A stretch of 64,000 nt of DNA. Source: Acidimicrobiaceae bacterium (GTDB lineage: Bacteria; Actinomycetota; Acidimicrobiia; Acidimicrobiales; RAAP-2). The DNA lies in assembly GCA_027449885.1 (NCBI GenBank), contig DAIDKS010000047.1:1-64000 (forward strand), read 5' to 3'. The position numbers and the translations under genes were made by a program. Numbering within the stretch: position 1 is the first letter of the stretch; every line of letters begins with the position of its first letter. Below the pieces are notes generated by a model. It was not told the origin of the DNA. It was given only the letters and a program-made list of their open reading frames with translations, and ran no database searches. Of the stretch, positions 63,208-64,000 are shown piece after piece.

Positions 63208-64000
63208 TGCTCGTCGCGACCCTCCCCGACGGTCCCGTCACGGGGCGGCGCGTCGCCGTCACCGGTGTCGGCGCCGTGTCGTGCGCGGGACTGGGCGTGC
63301 CCTCGCTATGGCAGGCGCTCCAGTCCCCGGTGGCCCCGCCCTCGAAGCGAGTGACCCCCTTCGACGCCTCCCACCTGGGTGGCCCCAAGGAGCTGCGTCG
63401 CCTCGACCCCTTCACCCTCTACGCCCTCGCCGCAGCGGACGAGGCGTGGCGACAGAGCGGGCTCGAGGGCGCTCAGCCCGACGGCGGGTCGATCGTCACG
63501 ACCGGGATCGGGGGACTTCAGACCATCCTCGAGCAGGTGGACGTCCTCAAGGAGCGTGGCGCGGCGCGTGTCTCCCCCTTCATGGTCCCCATGATGATGC
63601 CCAACGCCGCGACCGCCGCGGTCTCGATGCGATTCGGCCTCGGCGGGCCCGCGGAGACCGTGACCACGGCCTGCGCCGCCGGGACCCACGCCATCGGCAA
63701 CGGGGCGCGGCTGATCGCCTCGGGACGTTGCCCCGTGGTTCTCGCCGGCGGCGCGGAAGCCGTCCTCGTCGAGATCGCCGAGGCCGGCTTCCGCAACATG
63801 ACGGCTCTCAGCAGTGACGACCTGTCCCGCCCCTTCGACGTCGCCCGCAACGGCTTCGTCATGGGCGAGGGCGCCGGCATCCTCGTCCTCGAGGAGTGGG
63901 AGCACGCGCGCGCCCGCGGGGCGACCATTCTCGCCGAGGTCATCGGGGCGGCCTCGACCGCTGACGCCCACCACATCACCGCCCCGGATCCCGAGGGTCG
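63207..64000 (+). CDS. fabF: Beta-ketoacyl-ACP synthase II, 5' part
   Basis: About 264 codons are seen before the window ends. The nucleophile C156 is in TVTTACAAGTHAIG, the N-terminal RRVAVTGVGAVS is typical, and the FDVARNGFVMGEGAGILVLEE region is conserved. Between PFDAS and RRLDPF the protein is about 15-20 residues shorter than most FabF, a compact surface loop. The GTG at 63207 overlaps the acpP stop. Confidence 0.92.
   Translation, partial: MLVATLPDGPVTGRRVAVTGVGAVSCAGLGVPSLWQALQSPVAPPSKRVTPFDASHLGGPKELRRLDPFTLYALAAADEAWRQSGLEGAQPDGGSIVTTGIGGLQTILEQVDVLKERGAARVSPFMVPMMMPNAATAAVSMRFGLGGPAETVTTACAAGTHAIGNGARLIASGRCPVVLAGGAEAVLVEIAEAGFRNMTALSSDDLSRPFDVARNGFVMGEGAGILVLEEWEHARARGATILAEVIGAASTADAHHITAPDPEG

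Overview
The window is about 64 kb of dense, GC-rich bacterial chromosome with tightly overlapping genes (ATGA, GTGA and TAGTG junctions). Gene content and order point to an actinobacterium, most probably of the Acidimicrobiia. Evidence includes the nadK-recN-pyrG-NUDIX-xer / scpAB-rluB-aroH-tyrA-aroA-cmk-plsC-der chain, the uvrC-rapZ-gap-pgk-tpiA-secG block, an ANTAR response regulator and an actinobacterial-type ribosomal protein S1. The class assignment is an inference from protein resemblance and synteny. Many genes appear to be leaderless: a TAnnnT -10 box sits 6 to 7 bases before the start codon.

Region by region. 1-5 kb: start of an acetate-transporter-like gene, then trpC-F-B-A on the minus strand with trpD divergent. 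5-23 kb: the housekeeping chain on the minus strand (gamma-carbonic-anhydrase-like protein, zinc ribbon, der, DUF512 radical SAM, plsC, cmk, aroA, tyrA, aroH, rluB, scpB, scpA, M50 protease, xerD, NUDIX, pyrG, recN, nadK). It is interrupted by plus-strand ispH, a GT2 glycosyltransferase and trpS. Three of the resulting convergent pairs share a CTAG stop overlap. 23-31 kb: small unknown proteins, PEP synthase, a His-rich eRF1-like protein, an MFS transporter, a DHFR-like reductase, hemolysin III and GNAT.

31-38 kb is the accessory region. It holds a secreted unknown, a frameshifted membrane protein, a type IV prepilin fused to a LamG-like domain, and a second frameshifted unknown. It also holds a roughly 3.1 kb segment of visibly different composition carrying a small secreted protein and a two-component system. 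That segment is bounded by tRNA-Leu(GAG) and a 19-bp copy of the last 19 bases of that tRNA. Both boundaries carry short reading frames ending in GVGGGT that look like the C-terminal tails of site-specific recombinases, so I read this as a decayed integrative element that kept its cargo.

38-64 kb is again housekeeping: an orphan oligopeptide-binding protein, secG-tpiA-pgk-gap-rapZ-uvrC-uvrA, uvrB-coaE, an Opp/Dpp-type transporter operon without its own binding protein, rpsA, polA, an ANTAR regulator, menC, tRNA-Leu(CAA), and the fatty-acid genes fabD-fabG-acpP-fabF, the last running off the end.
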